Source: Coptis chinensis
Taxonomy: Eukaryota > Streptophyta > Magnoliopsida > Ranunculales > Ranunculaceae
Assembly (NCBI GenBank): GCA_015680905.1
Contig: JADFTS010000035.1
Location: forward strand, 62,001-126,000
Reading direction: 5' to 3'
Length of the DNA stretch: 64,000 bases
Below, piece after piece: positions 12,621-23,956 of this stretch. The position numbers were made by a program, and so were the translations under genes. The number at the start of each line of letters is the position of its first letter. Positions within the stretch are counted from its first letter, which is position 1. The notes beneath the pieces were generated by a model. It did no database searches, had not been told where the DNA came from, and was given only the letters and a program-made list of their open reading frames with translations.

Positions 12621-13061
12621 TTGGAAAAACAACAGAATCTAGAAACTGAAATGAGTCTTCTAAAGCAGAAAGTGAACCATATTGATAAGGAGAATTGCAC
12701 TGTTGAAGCTTCTTCTACACCATCATTGACTGAACAAGAGAAGTATGTGAACCAGTCTACTGCCCACCCTGAGCGTAGTCAGCCAGACATCCATTATCAT
12801 CACTGTGGTGGTAAAGGGCACATCAGATACTATTGTCCTGTTAGAAAGAGAGATTTTCGTCAACCTTCTACACAGGGGAACCACAAGGCCTATCACACAA
12901 TCGTCAGACCTAAAATAATTCAAGGTAGAGAAGCAACTTCACCAGCAATCTTTCCAGTATATCAAGGAGTATTTTTGACAACCCACAAGGTGAGACCTCC
13001 TCGCCCTCCAAACATTCGTCAGATTTGGGTGAGAAAATCTGATCTCCTCACTCCAAATTGA
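12621..13061 (+). CDS. Coiled coil plus zinc-knuckle frame downstream of the protease
   Basis: A 146-codon frame. Residues 1-30 form a heptad-like coiled coil (EKQQNLETEMSLLKQKVNHI). Near residues 56-71 it reads YHHCGGKGHIRYYCPVRK, a nucleic-acid-binding zinc knuckle of Gag type with a His in the place of the first Cys. It ends IRQIWVRKSDLLTPN, which resembles the tail after the knuckle in plant retrotransposon proteins. In most plant LTR elements the knuckle comes before the protease; here it lies after it. I cannot tell whether this is a rearranged gag end or a captured segment. Confidence 0.5.
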   Translation: MEKQQNLETEMSLLKQKVNHIDKENCTVEASSTPSLTEQEKYVNQSTAHPERSQPDIHYHHCGGKGHIRYYCPVRKRDFRQPSTQGNHKAYHTIVRPKIIQGREATSPAIFPVYQGVFLTTHKVRPPRPPNIRQIWVRKSDLLTPN

Positions 13062-15004
13062 TAATGCATGATATAAAGTCTTGAGAATCTGACTTTAAAA
13101 GACTCACATTACGTCTTAGGGATCTGACGTAAAAAGACCTAAAAATTCAGCATCAATGGTAACATCTTCCCTTTTTCTCATTCATTTCATTTACTTAATT
13201 TCTATACATTGAAGACAATGCATATGTTAAGTTGGGGGAGGGTGTACTTGAGAAATGAATTTCAAAAATTAGTTTTCACAAACAAAAATATTTTTATTTC
13301 TATATCAGTAGCATGAGAAAAATGAATTTTAATGATGAGTCTGGGATATATATTCTATACTGCTTAGTGCTGAGTTTGATAGATAGTTGATATTATTGAT
13401 TTCATTACTACTTAGACTATTTATTATGCTCAGACATAGTTCTTGTTGATAGAATCCTTTATCAAGGCACCACCATAGTACTTGGTCAGTTTTGTATACT
13501 TTTGCTAGAAGAGAGATTTAAACCCCTAGTAAACTGGAAGTAGAATTTTTAGACTTGCTCGTGAGACTTGAGCTTTATACCCATTTTTTGGAGAGTTCTT
13601 ACGAAAAATCCTAGTCTTAGTGACTCATCATCTTTCAGTTCTTTATGTCGTTTGTAATATAGTCTCATTATTCTTTGATTTGGTTAATCACGGAAGTGAC
13701 ATCAAACGGGAGATAGCCATTAGGTCTTGTAGTCTATTCAAACAGAGTATCATCTTGATAAGTCAAGTAGTGAACCCATTCGGCCTTTATCCCACCTAGT
13801 AGGACCATCATGTTAAACCCTTTTGCATATTACAATAAGCCATTTTCTTTCATAAAACCCTTTATCCTTGACCTAACTCCGGACAAAGGAGTATAGCCAA
13901 AATCTTTATTAGCCATACCCATATGTTTTCGAGAATACTGAGGGGAACAAGGAGGAAGAAAGACCACAAAAGGAAGATTACAAGGAAATATCGAGAGATA
14001 CAATGAAGTCCATCATTCATTCAAAGTGAAAGAAGCTAGTGGAAAACAAGCATATCCAAGACTAATCAAGGATATAAGGATATTTAAAAAAAAAAAAAAA
14101 AAAAAAAAAAGTTGAAGAGAATGGATGGAAAAGCTAGGACAAAGGAAGAATTTTCTCTGCAATACAGAATTTGAAGAAATCTTCCAAAGAAAGAAGCAAA
14201 ACCCTTAGTGTTTTTCAGAAACAACCTTAGAATCCTTTTACCTTTCCTTCATAAAACCAATACCCAAGCCAAGTTACAACCCATGGCTTATCACTACAAA
14301 AGATGGTACCTAAGTCTAGAATAGGTGAGAGGATGCTAAAGTGAAGGACCGACACTTCATATGTGATTGACATTCTTTCCATGAGACTAATTTCATTCAG
14401 AAGTCTGTTTTTCAAGATAGTATATGGGATGTTCATATGCATTATTCTTTTCCCCACATACATGAGGTAAAATAGTAGACCATCTTTCGAGAGATTCTTT
14501 TTTTCCGAGAGTATGACCGGTGAGGATTGAAAGTCGAGATTATCTACCTATGGTAAACTAGGGATTCCGTTTCTTGGATAGAGAGTATAGGAGAGATTGA
14601 CTAAGTACACACATAAGCCTTGATTGAGAATTTTGTCAATTTTACTATCTCCCATCATAATCTATGAGTCTTTGCAAAGCAATATAGTTAGCAATGGATA
14701 CCGCCTCATTTGGAGTAAGCACTAAAGTGGGTAAGGAATTTCTCTCTGAAAAATACTATCATTCTTGAACATGCTATTGATTGATTTTGTGGGTATATCA
14801 CCTAAAAACCCTCACGAGACTATAACTCGCCCTTTTGGGGAACTTAAAGGTTTAAAGCCTTGTTGCATATGGTAAATGCAATCGCGATGCCCGCGAAAAG
14901 TGAGTTAGGATTTTATTTTTTTTTTCATTAGGATATGATTTTGATCACTTATCTATTTTTTATCTTATTTGCTAAGAGACTAGCAAAAGGCTAGTTGGGA
15001 GTTG
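13062..15004 (+). other. Non-coding 3' region of the Athila-like element
   Basis: About 1.9 kb without a convincing frame. A purine tract (AAGTTGGGGGAGGGTG) lies at 13229-13244, and a poly-A run at 14077-14110. The last bases before the right LTR are GGGAGTTG. A pol gene would be expected before such a region in a complete element. Confidence 0.6.
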
Positions 15005-16664
15005 TGATAAGTGCTCAAAAAATGCTAATTAACCCTCGATTATGCCTCGTGTTTAGCCATCTTAGTGGACTAATAGTGTTTATAAGTTGTGTTTTAAGAT
15101 TCTACAGGTGAAAAAAAGAGAGTTTTCAGAGAATATTAGAGAAAATGGGGTAAAACGGCGAAATCAATTCGGGGCATTGAGGATCACATGGGAGGTCCGT
15201 GGACAATCATGGAGAAGGCCAAGGAATTGGAGCTATTAAAGATGTGACTTGGACCTATTTTAAAGCCTATTTGGAAGCCCAAGGCCAAAAGATTCGTTAC
15301 TTGGACCAAAGCCCGCAAAAGAGGATAGAAGGATAGAGCAGAAGAGAGAAAATCGGCTTATGCGCCTGGGACGCATGGATCGAGCGTCCAGACGCGATTG
15401 ATTGCGTCTGGGACGATAGATCAAGGCCCAGACGCATTGCTTGAGTCTGAGATGCATGGATAATGAGTCCGACGCATGAATCGACATTAATTGTAGAGCC
15501 AATTCCTTCTCGTTTTGAAGGCTAAGTCGGACTCTGGAAGAAGTCTATTTGTATTAGGAAACAAATGACAGTTTGGAATGCTTCTAGAGCTCATTGTAAC
15601 CCCTATAAATAGAGGACCTAAGTGCCTCATGTTATTGGCCAATTCACTTATATTCTTGTCTCCAGAACTTGAGGCAGAGAGAGATTAATAATAAAAGATC
15701 GGTTTTAACTAGCTGAGTCTTAATAAATTATTCTTTCTAGTCTTATGTTCTTCAACTCTTCTTCTTCTTGTTCTTCCTTCTTTATGGAAGGCTAATCTTC
15801 TCCTTCAAGGGAGGAGATGAAGCTAGTACTTAAGGTTTAATGATTCTTCTGGTTCATGGTATTCTTCAATCAGGTTAGTTCTTTATGTTTTTAGTTATTA
15901 GTTCTATTGCCCACACGGGGGATGGAAGTATAGATTAAGGTTTTTATTTATTACAATTGAATATCATGCTAGTTTAGGGTTTTATTTATTGCAATTGAAT
16001 ATTTGCTAGTAACATGCTTTTATTTATTGCAATTGAATATCATGCTAGAATAGAGTTTTATTTATTGTAATTGAATATTATACTATTATTCTCTACTTTT
16101 CTTCTAGTTGTGTAGTGTTTTAGAGTAAGGGAAATATTCCTTGTGTTTACCTTAGATGGTGATTCATTGAATAGCTGTCCAAGCTCACATAAAAGGAAAG
16201 AAGATACTAGTAACATGAACATAGGAACAACCTGAGAGTAGAGTTAATTGTTAACGATGTTTCATCTAAGAGGGCATCGACACTCGCTCGATTGCCCGAT
16301 CAGTAGTCTACTTGGAGAACAACATGAAGCAAAAAGGTCATTGAATCAAAAGCATTGGTGGATTTGAATCTCTTGAATCTATCTCTCTCATATTCTTTCT
16401 CCTTATTTCCAATTCTTAGCTTTAGTATAAGTTTAGTTAGTTTAGTTTAGTTTAGTTTAGCATTAGAATCTACAATATCTATAATCATAGTTTTTAATCC
16501 CTCAAACCCCCTTTCCAGTCCTGTCCTTCATATAAACATACACTTAAAAGTGGAACGATACCCTACTCATCCTTTACTTATTGAGGGATAATTAGGTTTT
16601 GATACGCTTCTCTTTTGTTCAACGACCATACCACATCTCACACACACAAAAAGAGGAAAGGTCA
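15005..16664 (+). repeat. Right LTR of the Athila-like element
   Basis: About 1660 bp, TG to CA, aligned end to end with 7730-9364. Followed at once by the GGTAT target duplication (16665-16669). Confidence 0.9.
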
Positions 16665-16669
16665 GGTAT

Positions 16670-19600
16670 CATCACCCAAATATTTTACCAATATTGCTAG
16701 TTAGCACCTGCTAGTATGTTATAAGTGCATTGTTTGGATATGTAACCGCTCATTTTGGAATTCATAAGAATATAAATAACTTTGGGTGGAATATGTGGTC
16801 ATTTTGAAATTCATAAGAATATAAATAACTTTGGCTGGAATATGTGTTTGTGATCACCTTCTGCACACATGTAATTGTCTTCTTTTAGCGAAATTTCTAA
16901 ATAGATAATAACATTCTCAAAATCCCACCAATCATTTATAAATAGGATACCCGACCCATAACTATGTCAGCTTCAGCACAACACAATAACATATTGCTAA
17001 GAATGAAGAATACGATCTTTATACCAATAACATGTTATAATCTTCACAAGTAAAAGTTAGTGTTCGATCACTTCATGCTGAGAAATTAAACTTGAATTGG
17101 ACACTGTGGTTGCCAAAAAGGGGTTGCCTACTTTTTCAATCAATTATTTAACTACATTCTACATACTCGTGACGAATTATTACATTGTGTTTTACATCTT
17201 ACTCCGTCTCCTAACTCGTCACTCTATCTCATTCAAACCGTCTACAACATACACTTCTCATCAAATAAATGAAGATAATCATTATAGGATCCAGCACCAA
17301 ACATTCCACATTTGACACAACGGTCTTCTAGACCTCATGCAACTGTTATAGATATAGTCATCATTGAATTTAAATACATTTCATACAACGGTCTTCTAGA
17401 CCTCATGCAACACATTATTGCCTTACATTTATGGCAGCATGATCTTAGCTCGTAGCTCACTTATAAAATGAGACCTAGAACCACTTAGCTTGATTCCACT
17501 ATACCCATTTTTGGACTGAGTTTACCAACGTTGATGTGGATATTTCACATATTGACATAGTGGATATGTGCAGTCTGCGCGTGGGATTCTTACGTTTTCG
17601 TGGAAATTCCATTGATCAAAAGAAGGTACAAAATAGACAATAAAATTGAGTTCTAGCTAAATAGTAACACGATCGCAAAGAGGTTATATCTTTCTCTCCA
17701 AACCTTGTCTTGTGGAAGCCTAAGCCTCTGTTTCGTAGCATGGATTAGCCAGCATGTACAATGAATAAGCCCATGATACCATGTCTATGTGTTTGGTCCA
17801 ATCCATTTTGGGAATAGGGGCCACAACTAATGAGTAACGAGTGAAGCTGGTGACTTTTGAAACGAAAAAAACGTGTATAATGGTATCGTGGGGTTTAGGA
17901 GAGATAACGTTATACAAAAGAAAAACAAACAAAAAAATAAAAATAAAAATAAAAAGACTTTCTTTGGTCGACTACTCCATTTTTAGATCTCCAACTCCCA
18001 TGAACTTTTCTTCCATCTTCTCTCTAAATTTTATTTTGAATCCTTCTATCCCACCATATATATTCTCTTTAAACTCATCTCTCATTGCCCATTACCTTCT
18101 ACCATCTTCTCCCAACACCTTTTTATTTACAAGTTGTCAAGATAAACTATAAAGAATTTGGGATTGGCTTTTTGCCATTTTTTAAGACAGGAAATGAAAA
18201 GGGGCAAGTTGATATTGTGGTGTTGCTTTATTCGAGGAAAAGTGGCACCCCTAATGGGCACCATCGCTATTTTTATTTTTATTTGGTTTGGTTGAAGATG
18301 ATTTTTTTTGTGACACAATAAGAGACAATAAGAATATAAGAGCTGGTTGTGTATCCCTCTTCTCATGGGAGAGGTTGCAAGTTTGAATCCCACCAAGTAT
18401 TGGTATAAATTTATTTCTCAAAGAACGAGCCCATATGACAATATTGCATTTTAATTTTGATTCTAGTTAGGGTCAGTAGTAGATAATTATGGCTGAAGGA
18501 CAAACTGGGTTGACTAGACTTGCGAAGACGGTATTGTCTTTTATTGTTTATTGTTTTTGAACCCAACTCTTATGCAATTTTGCTCAGGTAATTAAATCAC
18601 AACTAATGAAAGCTGAAAAATCACCATTATTGGTTTGCACATTCTTATTACAACCTCATCAGCCAGCTAAAAGTATTTGAATCTATCAATTTAAAAAATC
18701 TACCACTTTCAAACACACACAACATAGATTTATTCCAATACTCGATTGAAACCATAATCTATGAAATTTGAAAGTCATATTTTCTAACAATTTGAGAATG
18801 AGAAGTTTGGATCAACATGTTGATGAAGATTTTGGATGAATTGAAGATGAATATAATGAAGAAGAAAATAATAATGAATTACCATTAAAGGTAAAACTCT
18901 AGTTTATTTTGTGATTTATTTTATTTATGTTTTTATTATATGTAAATATGTTAATTAGTTGTCTAAAATGAATTAGAATAATTGGTATGTTGTTATTCAA
19001 ATTTCACTTAATTTATTTACAACTAATTTGAGCAACGAATTTACATGCAAAGAGGTGTATGCATGTTCTAACACACATGCACAAACTTATTTGCATATGT
19101 GTTGTATTTGCATGAAATTAGTGAATGAAGTATCACAAATTTTTCATGGTTAAAAGTTAATTATTTTTGATAAATTTTCAATCATTTATGTCTATTATTG
19201 TTTGTTGGTGTACAAGTTTGAGGAGGAGATTGAAACTCAAACTCAAACTTTCTAGAAAACAAAATTAAATTAAGAATAATTAAATATAAGAAGTTGGAAG
19301 CTAAAACTCAATGACAATAAAGTATAATGAGAGGTGCAAACAAAAGAAGTATAACAAAGAAGTCGTAAGTAAAACAATGTACATAGATTGGTCAAGATAG
19401 AACATTGAGTGTTCATAGACCAAAGAGCTTAAAACAAGTCTTCATGGACAAAGTAGAGGCAGTTGGGCCCGGGGCTAAGGTCCTTCGATTTAATCGGTGT
19501 GGGTATACTTAACTCTCTAAATATTTAACACAAAAAAGAATACACAATGTATTTCATTGAATTTTATATTTTGTACAACCGGCCCAATTATGTCTAAAAA

Positions 19601-20417
19601 CCTTTACCAAATGTGCGCGTGGACAAAAACCCCTTCGTTCCTCAAATCAACCACCTATTTTCGTGATATTGGTCACAACACAATACAAAATCAGTGAAAG
19701 TACATTGTATCTATCTTTTCGTAACAAAAAAAGACCAATGCAATCACTGTTAAAAAAAACTAGTATAGTACATTGTATTAAACTATAACATATCTATGTT
19801 GACATGTGAAGATGTCTAGTCATTCACATGTCTTCGAGACCTCCTCTCATATATGAATAGAATTGACCATTCATATAAGTTCGAACTTATAGAGAAATTG
19901 ACAATTTAATAGTCCAAACGGATTTGACAACTAAGGACTTATTAGAGACATTAAGTTATAGAGTTGGGTTAACATTTCGCTCTATAGGTGGAATGATCCT
20001 TATCTAGGCCAATACCGTGGTAACATTTTTTAAAACAGTCAGTGTAGCAAATCTTATCACTTTGAGAACATACTCGTTACCGATTACCCCTAATTAATTA
20101 TGGTACTCACTTTGGGCACAACTCATTTTGTGTTTGGCGGACCCAAAAAAAAATATTTTACAAATTTGTCATTGATAAAAAAAAATCGTAATTTGTGTTG
20201 GGCACTCCCACCAACATCAAAGGTAATTTGTTGCAACCTCCTATTGCCCTTACCCTAAAAGACCCCACTTCCAAAAAATAAAAACTAATTCCAAAAAATA
20301 ATTCTCAATTCAAGAATTTCCAAATACAAACATATCTAGATGGCCATAAATACCGCTATGTAGTTCGCTCAATCCACCTAGTGAAGTCGTCCAAGGGAAG
20401 GCTAGAGCGACACGTAC
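16670..20417. other. AT-rich stretch without a recognisable gene
   Basis: No frame resembles a known protein. Small direct repeats are visible: a ~54-bp pair at about 16748-16850 (sharing 'aattcataagaatataaataactttgg') and a pair with 'caacggtcttctagacctcatgcaac' near 17318 and 17388. Near 18335-18395 a B-box-like 'gtttgaatccc' could mark a SINE, but no clear A box was found. Confidence 0.5.
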
Positions 20418-20665
20418 TGCTAAATTGTTGGGACATCGTCACCTATTGAATCCAATTCTCAAACGACCCGGTTGGGTCGCAGAAGCTAAGCCTAAACGAC
20501 ACTGCTAAATCGTTGGGACATCCAATTCTCATACGACCCGGCTGGGTCGCAGAAACTAAACCCATACGACACTGCTAAATCGTTGGGACATCGAATTCCC
20601 AAACGACCCGGTTGGGTAGCAGAAACTAAACCCAAACGACCATGCTAAATCGTTGGGAGATCCGG
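20418..20665. repeat. Tandem repeat, ~65-bp unit, about 3.5 copies
   Basis: Repeats of a unit containing CTGCTAAATCGTTGGGACATC and CGACCCGGTTGGGTCG. The second motif is a perfect inverted repeat (CGACCC-GGTT-GGGTCG) and could form a hairpin. The last unit abuts the NLR fragment. Confidence 0.8.
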
Positions 20666-20667
20666 AT

Positions 20668-20744
20668 CAAATCTTCAAGAAAGTTATAATGGTGACTGTC
20701 TCCAGTAACCCTGACATCAAAAAAGTCAAGATGAGATTACTCAG
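20668..20744 (+). pseudogene. NLR resistance-gene fragment, left part (RNBS-A region)
   Basis: Reads FKKVIMVTVSSNPDIKKVK, which corresponds to the RNBS-A motif of the NB-ARC ATPase of coiled-coil NLR immune receptors. The P-loop that should precede it is not visible; tandem repeats lie there instead. A solo LTR interrupts the gene directly after this piece. Confidence 0.7.
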
Positions 20745-21491
20745 TGTTGGAGTTATCCCTCACATGAGGAGAGAAACGGAGCTGATTCGGCGTTGGATAT
20801 GTCGAGGCCTGCGCGCTCGAGGAGGCGACCAAGGCGCTCGAGGAGGCGCGACTGCTTCGTGCCTTTGAATCAGTCCAGTGTTCAGAGCGCGACCCGCGCT
20901 CGAGAGAGCGCACCTATGCTTGTGACTCCAGTGTTTGCCGACCTGCGGCCAAAAGGCGACCAGCCGCGATCTCGGTGTTTTGGCGACCAGCTCAAAGGCG
21001 CCCGCCTGTGTCTAATTTTCCGTGGCTTCGCTACAAGAACGCAAAATTTGGTTTTTGGAGATAAAAACCAAAATCAAGGTTTTGGAAAACCTAAGACTAA
21101 GAACCAGACCAAAACAAAAGAGAGAGAAACCCAATCTTGAAAGCTATCAAGATTGAGAGATAACCTTTACAGAGATACAACCCTGTAAAGAGATAAGAGT
21201 GATCTAGTAAGGTGAGAGACAAAAAGGAGAGATTATAATCTTCTTTCCCACTTTATAAAGAACTAGCTCTTGTGGAAGTAGGCACTATTGGCCGAACCAC
21301 GGTAAATCTTTGTTTTGTGGTTTGCCTTTACTGCTTTGCATTATTATTTGTTGTTGATAGTTGTTTAGCTAGTTGGGCATGTTAGTATAGGTTGTAGTTG
21401 ATATTTAGATTTTGTCCGGAGTTGAAGTGTGCTCATACAAGTTATCTGTGTAATGGGGGAATCGATTGGTATTGGTATAAAAACCCCAACA
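20745..21491 (+). mobile_element. Solo LTR inside the NLR fragment
   Basis: A 747-bp insert that starts TGTTGGAGTT and ends AACCCCAACA, the usual inverted ends of plant LTRs of the TGTTGG type. It is flanked by the 5-bp duplication CTCAG (20740-20744 and 21492-21496). No internal region or second LTR is present, so it is a solo LTR left by recombination. The TGTTGG ends suggest a Ty1/copia origin. Confidence 0.8.
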
Positions 21492-21496
21492 CTCAG

Positions 21497-21795
21497 AGGC
21501 TTGGCTTGGAATTTAAACCTGGTAGTTCACATTTTGTTAGAAGCGCTGCTTTGCATTGTCCGAGAGATTGAAGGAAGAATAACCTTTCCTTTTTATATTG
21601 GATGATATTTGGAAGAAACTAGACTTATCTGATATTGGCATCCCAATAGGAAGTGATCATAAGGGCTGTAAAATCGTCTTGACAACTCCAATGGAAAATA
21701 TTTGCCGTGAAATGGGGACTAAAGTAATCATCAGAATGCAAGAGTTGTCGGAGGAGGAATCTTGGGTTCTCTTCAAGGAAAAGGTTGGTGTATGA
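21497..21795 (+). pseudogene. NLR resistance-gene fragment, right part (kinase-2 to RNBS-C)
   Basis: After the solo LTR the sequence continues as RLGLEFKPG, then FLFILDDIWKKLDLSDIGIP (kinase-2, with its two aspartates), GCKIVLTTPMENICREMG (RNBS-B) and LSEEESWVLFKEKVG (RNBS-C). These motifs in this order identify the NB-ARC domain of a CC-type NLR, an intracellular pathogen receptor. A TGA and a frame change lie between the LTR and kinase-2, and no GLPL, MHD or leucine-rich repeats follow. It is a broken fragment of about 130 codons. Confidence 0.8.
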
Positions 21796-23580
21796 TCAAA
21801 TTTTACAACCACTGAGCTCACAGTTTCTCTCCGTTTCACTCTCTTACTCTCTCTCTCTTTTTTCTATTTTCTTTCCTCCTCTTTTTCTCTCTCTGATGTT
21901 GCTCTATATATCCCATAACCGCTCTCTTTCTCCAACCGCTCCATCTTCTCTAACCGCTCTCCATGATCTTTTTCGTGTCCCACGTCTGCCCCTTGTCCAA
22001 CCGTCTCTCTAGGTATCATGTCTGGCTACTGTGCTCCTCCTACCTTTTTCCTTAATCCACATCCATTTAGGCCCCCCGATACTTCACTGAATCTTATGCC
22101 TTACTAGGTTCCGCGATATATCTCTGTTCCGCGGACTTGATCCGTCGCTCCCACTCCTTCTCTGCCGTCATAGGGTAGCTCTCGGCAGTTGTATTACCGC
22201 TGCGGAATGATCCGTTACACTAGGTTTCTTCTTCGCTATTCGCATAATGACCCAATTTGCCACCTATAACCCCACGCGGTCATGAATACGCTTCTATACG
22301 GATGCCCTCTCGGTCCCGTTTGATGTTCCGCGATATCGTTTTAAGTCCGCAGATAAACTACGAGACCGAGAAAAATCTCCCCTTTCTTTTACATCATCGG
22401 GCAGCGCGTGCACCCATGGCACGCGGCGCTTATCATTATATCTCGATGTCCGATCCGCACGTGCATCGAGCCTGTCATTTCGGCGCACGCACCTCGAGCC
22501 TACTTTTCCACTTTTCAAGGCCCTACGTGTCCCTTGTTTCTTGGTTCTTTTCCCAAATGAAATAACTCTTTTGCCCTTGTCGATTAATATCCCGCCCAAA
22601 CCTCTCTCTTCCTTCAAAACCCCTAAACTCGTCTCTAACCTTTTCATTTTCCTCTTCTTCCAGTTTCTTCCCCGTTTCTTCCTGTTCTTCATCTTCAGTG
22701 GGTCTTCAATTTGGCAAGATTCGAACTTCCCTTTCGTTGCTATTTGCCGCTTTGCTCCTCAGGTTTGTCTTCCTCCCCTTAGTTCTTGTCTTTGTTCCGA
22801 TTATTCTCCCTCGTTTTACTGTTCCCATTTCTCTTTCCTCCATAGCCTATTTTCACTACTGTTCTTCAGTTTAGGGCTTCTCCGTTGTTTAATTTTGTCA
22901 TGTCTGAGTCCGAATCGGCGAGTTCCTCAACTACCCGACCTGATGGATCGGAGTCCTCCACTCCCAGATCTAGCGGTCACACCGTGGACATATATCGACT
23001 CCGGCGCGGACTCGGGCTCGCTAGCCCTGCCGCGGAACCTTCCACCTCGGGAAGGAAAGCCATTCGCGCCTCCCATCCCATCATCATACGCTGTAGGCCC
23101 AATTTAGACGCAGATTAAAGCCGCTTATGGCATCCCGCCAACGTGATCCTTGAGCACGTGCACCGGCGCCTCCCATTTCCCGCGATCTAGTCCCACCCCA
23201 TTTCCGTTGGTCGATCTAGTCCTTAACTCTCCTTGGTCTTTTTGGTGTTGGGCTTGGGTAGATTGTTAGTTCATGGACATGTTTCTAGAGCGGGATAATA
23301 GTTTTTGTTCGGTCCAGTTTTGGGCATCCTCTAGATATAGATTTGTAAGCCAATCTTAAAGAGGATGTCAAGTGGATATGTCTATGTAAGTTGTTCTTGA
23401 TTTTAATGTGAGGGTCCATTAACCCTAGCTTACTATTTTAAAAAAAAAAAAAAAAAAAAAACATCCCCCCCTGCCAAGGTATTGGTAACTTTTGGCGTAT
23501 CTTATATGTCGCAGATCATTACAACAAAACCCATTCTCCCAAAATCCAACTCTGCGATATGATAGCTCACTACTATGGGG
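21796..23580 (-). mobile_element. Old fragment of a Tat-type LTR element, reversed
   Basis: Several stretches match the 3' part of the element at 44310-55130, in opposite orientation. 'gatgccctctcgg...ccgcgatatcg' near 22300 matches its LTR. 'cgcttatggcatcccgcc' near 23122 matches the reverse of about 54045-54075. NIPPCQGIGNFWR near 23460 matches its antisense protein. CT-rich DNA fills 21830-22060. The fragment is much more diverged than the full element and broken many times. Confidence 0.6.
23221..23461 (+). mobile_element. Possible poly-A-tailed retroelement end
   Basis: A ~240-bp segment that interrupts the Tat-type fragment and ends in a run of about 20 A (23442-23461). It has no counterpart in the related element. 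A LINE 3' end or a processed transcript is possible. I see no target duplication, so the left edge is uncertain. Confidence 0.3.
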
Positions 23581-23868
23581 TTGTCCTAATTATTTGTAAA
23601 ACTCGTTATCATTATCAATAAAATTTCCACTTAAGAAAACAACAACAACAACAACATTTTCTTTTATTCGGAGAGTATATACTACAAAAAAAATAAAAAA
23701 AAAAAAAAAAAATCTATTCAAAGAGTATATACTATAAATAAAAAATAAAAAAATAACAGCAACATTTTCTTTTATTCGAAGAGTATATAGTATATACTAC
23801 AAAAAAAACTATAAAAAAAAATTAAAAAAAAATCATCATTTTCATTTTTTTAGATTTATCCACTAAAA

Positions 23869-23905
<37 letters not shown>

Positions 23906-23956
23906 TTAAAATAAAACAAAACAAAATCAACCAAAAGCAAAGCTAACTGAACTTAT
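23581..23956 (+). repeat. Partial unit at the left edge of array 2 (tail only)
   Basis: Starts at TTGTCCTAATTATTTG, the end of the coding-derived part, and holds only the AT-rich tail, with a (CA)n tract at 23872-23904. The junction with the Tat-type fragment is abrupt. Confidence 0.8.

Larger units (their letters stand above)
7730..16664 (+). mobile_element. Athila-like Ty3/gypsy LTR element, gag-protease only
   Basis: An 8.9-kb element bounded by two direct LTRs (7730-9364 and 15005-16664) that start TG and end CA, with a 5-bp target duplication. A primer-binding site follows the left LTR at once. The internal region reads as Athila-type gag, then an aspartic protease with D-L-G-A-S and IPIILGRPFLATA motifs, then a coiled-coil and zinc-knuckle segment. 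I find no reverse transcriptase, RNase H or integrase, so the element looks non-autonomous. The gag part is broken in several places. The two LTRs are still nearly alike along their length apart from short indels, suggesting a fairly recent insertion. It lies to the right of copy A of the segmental block. Confidence 0.9.

Noticed and set aside
17841-18396. Overlapping frames of 78-103 codons on both strands
   Set aside because: AT-rich, no motif, no splice-site pattern, no similarity that I recognise.
22294-23107. Overlapping frames of up to 188 codons on both strands
   Set aside because: They lie in CT-rich and LTR-derived DNA of an old element fragment, with low-complexity composition and no recognisable domain.
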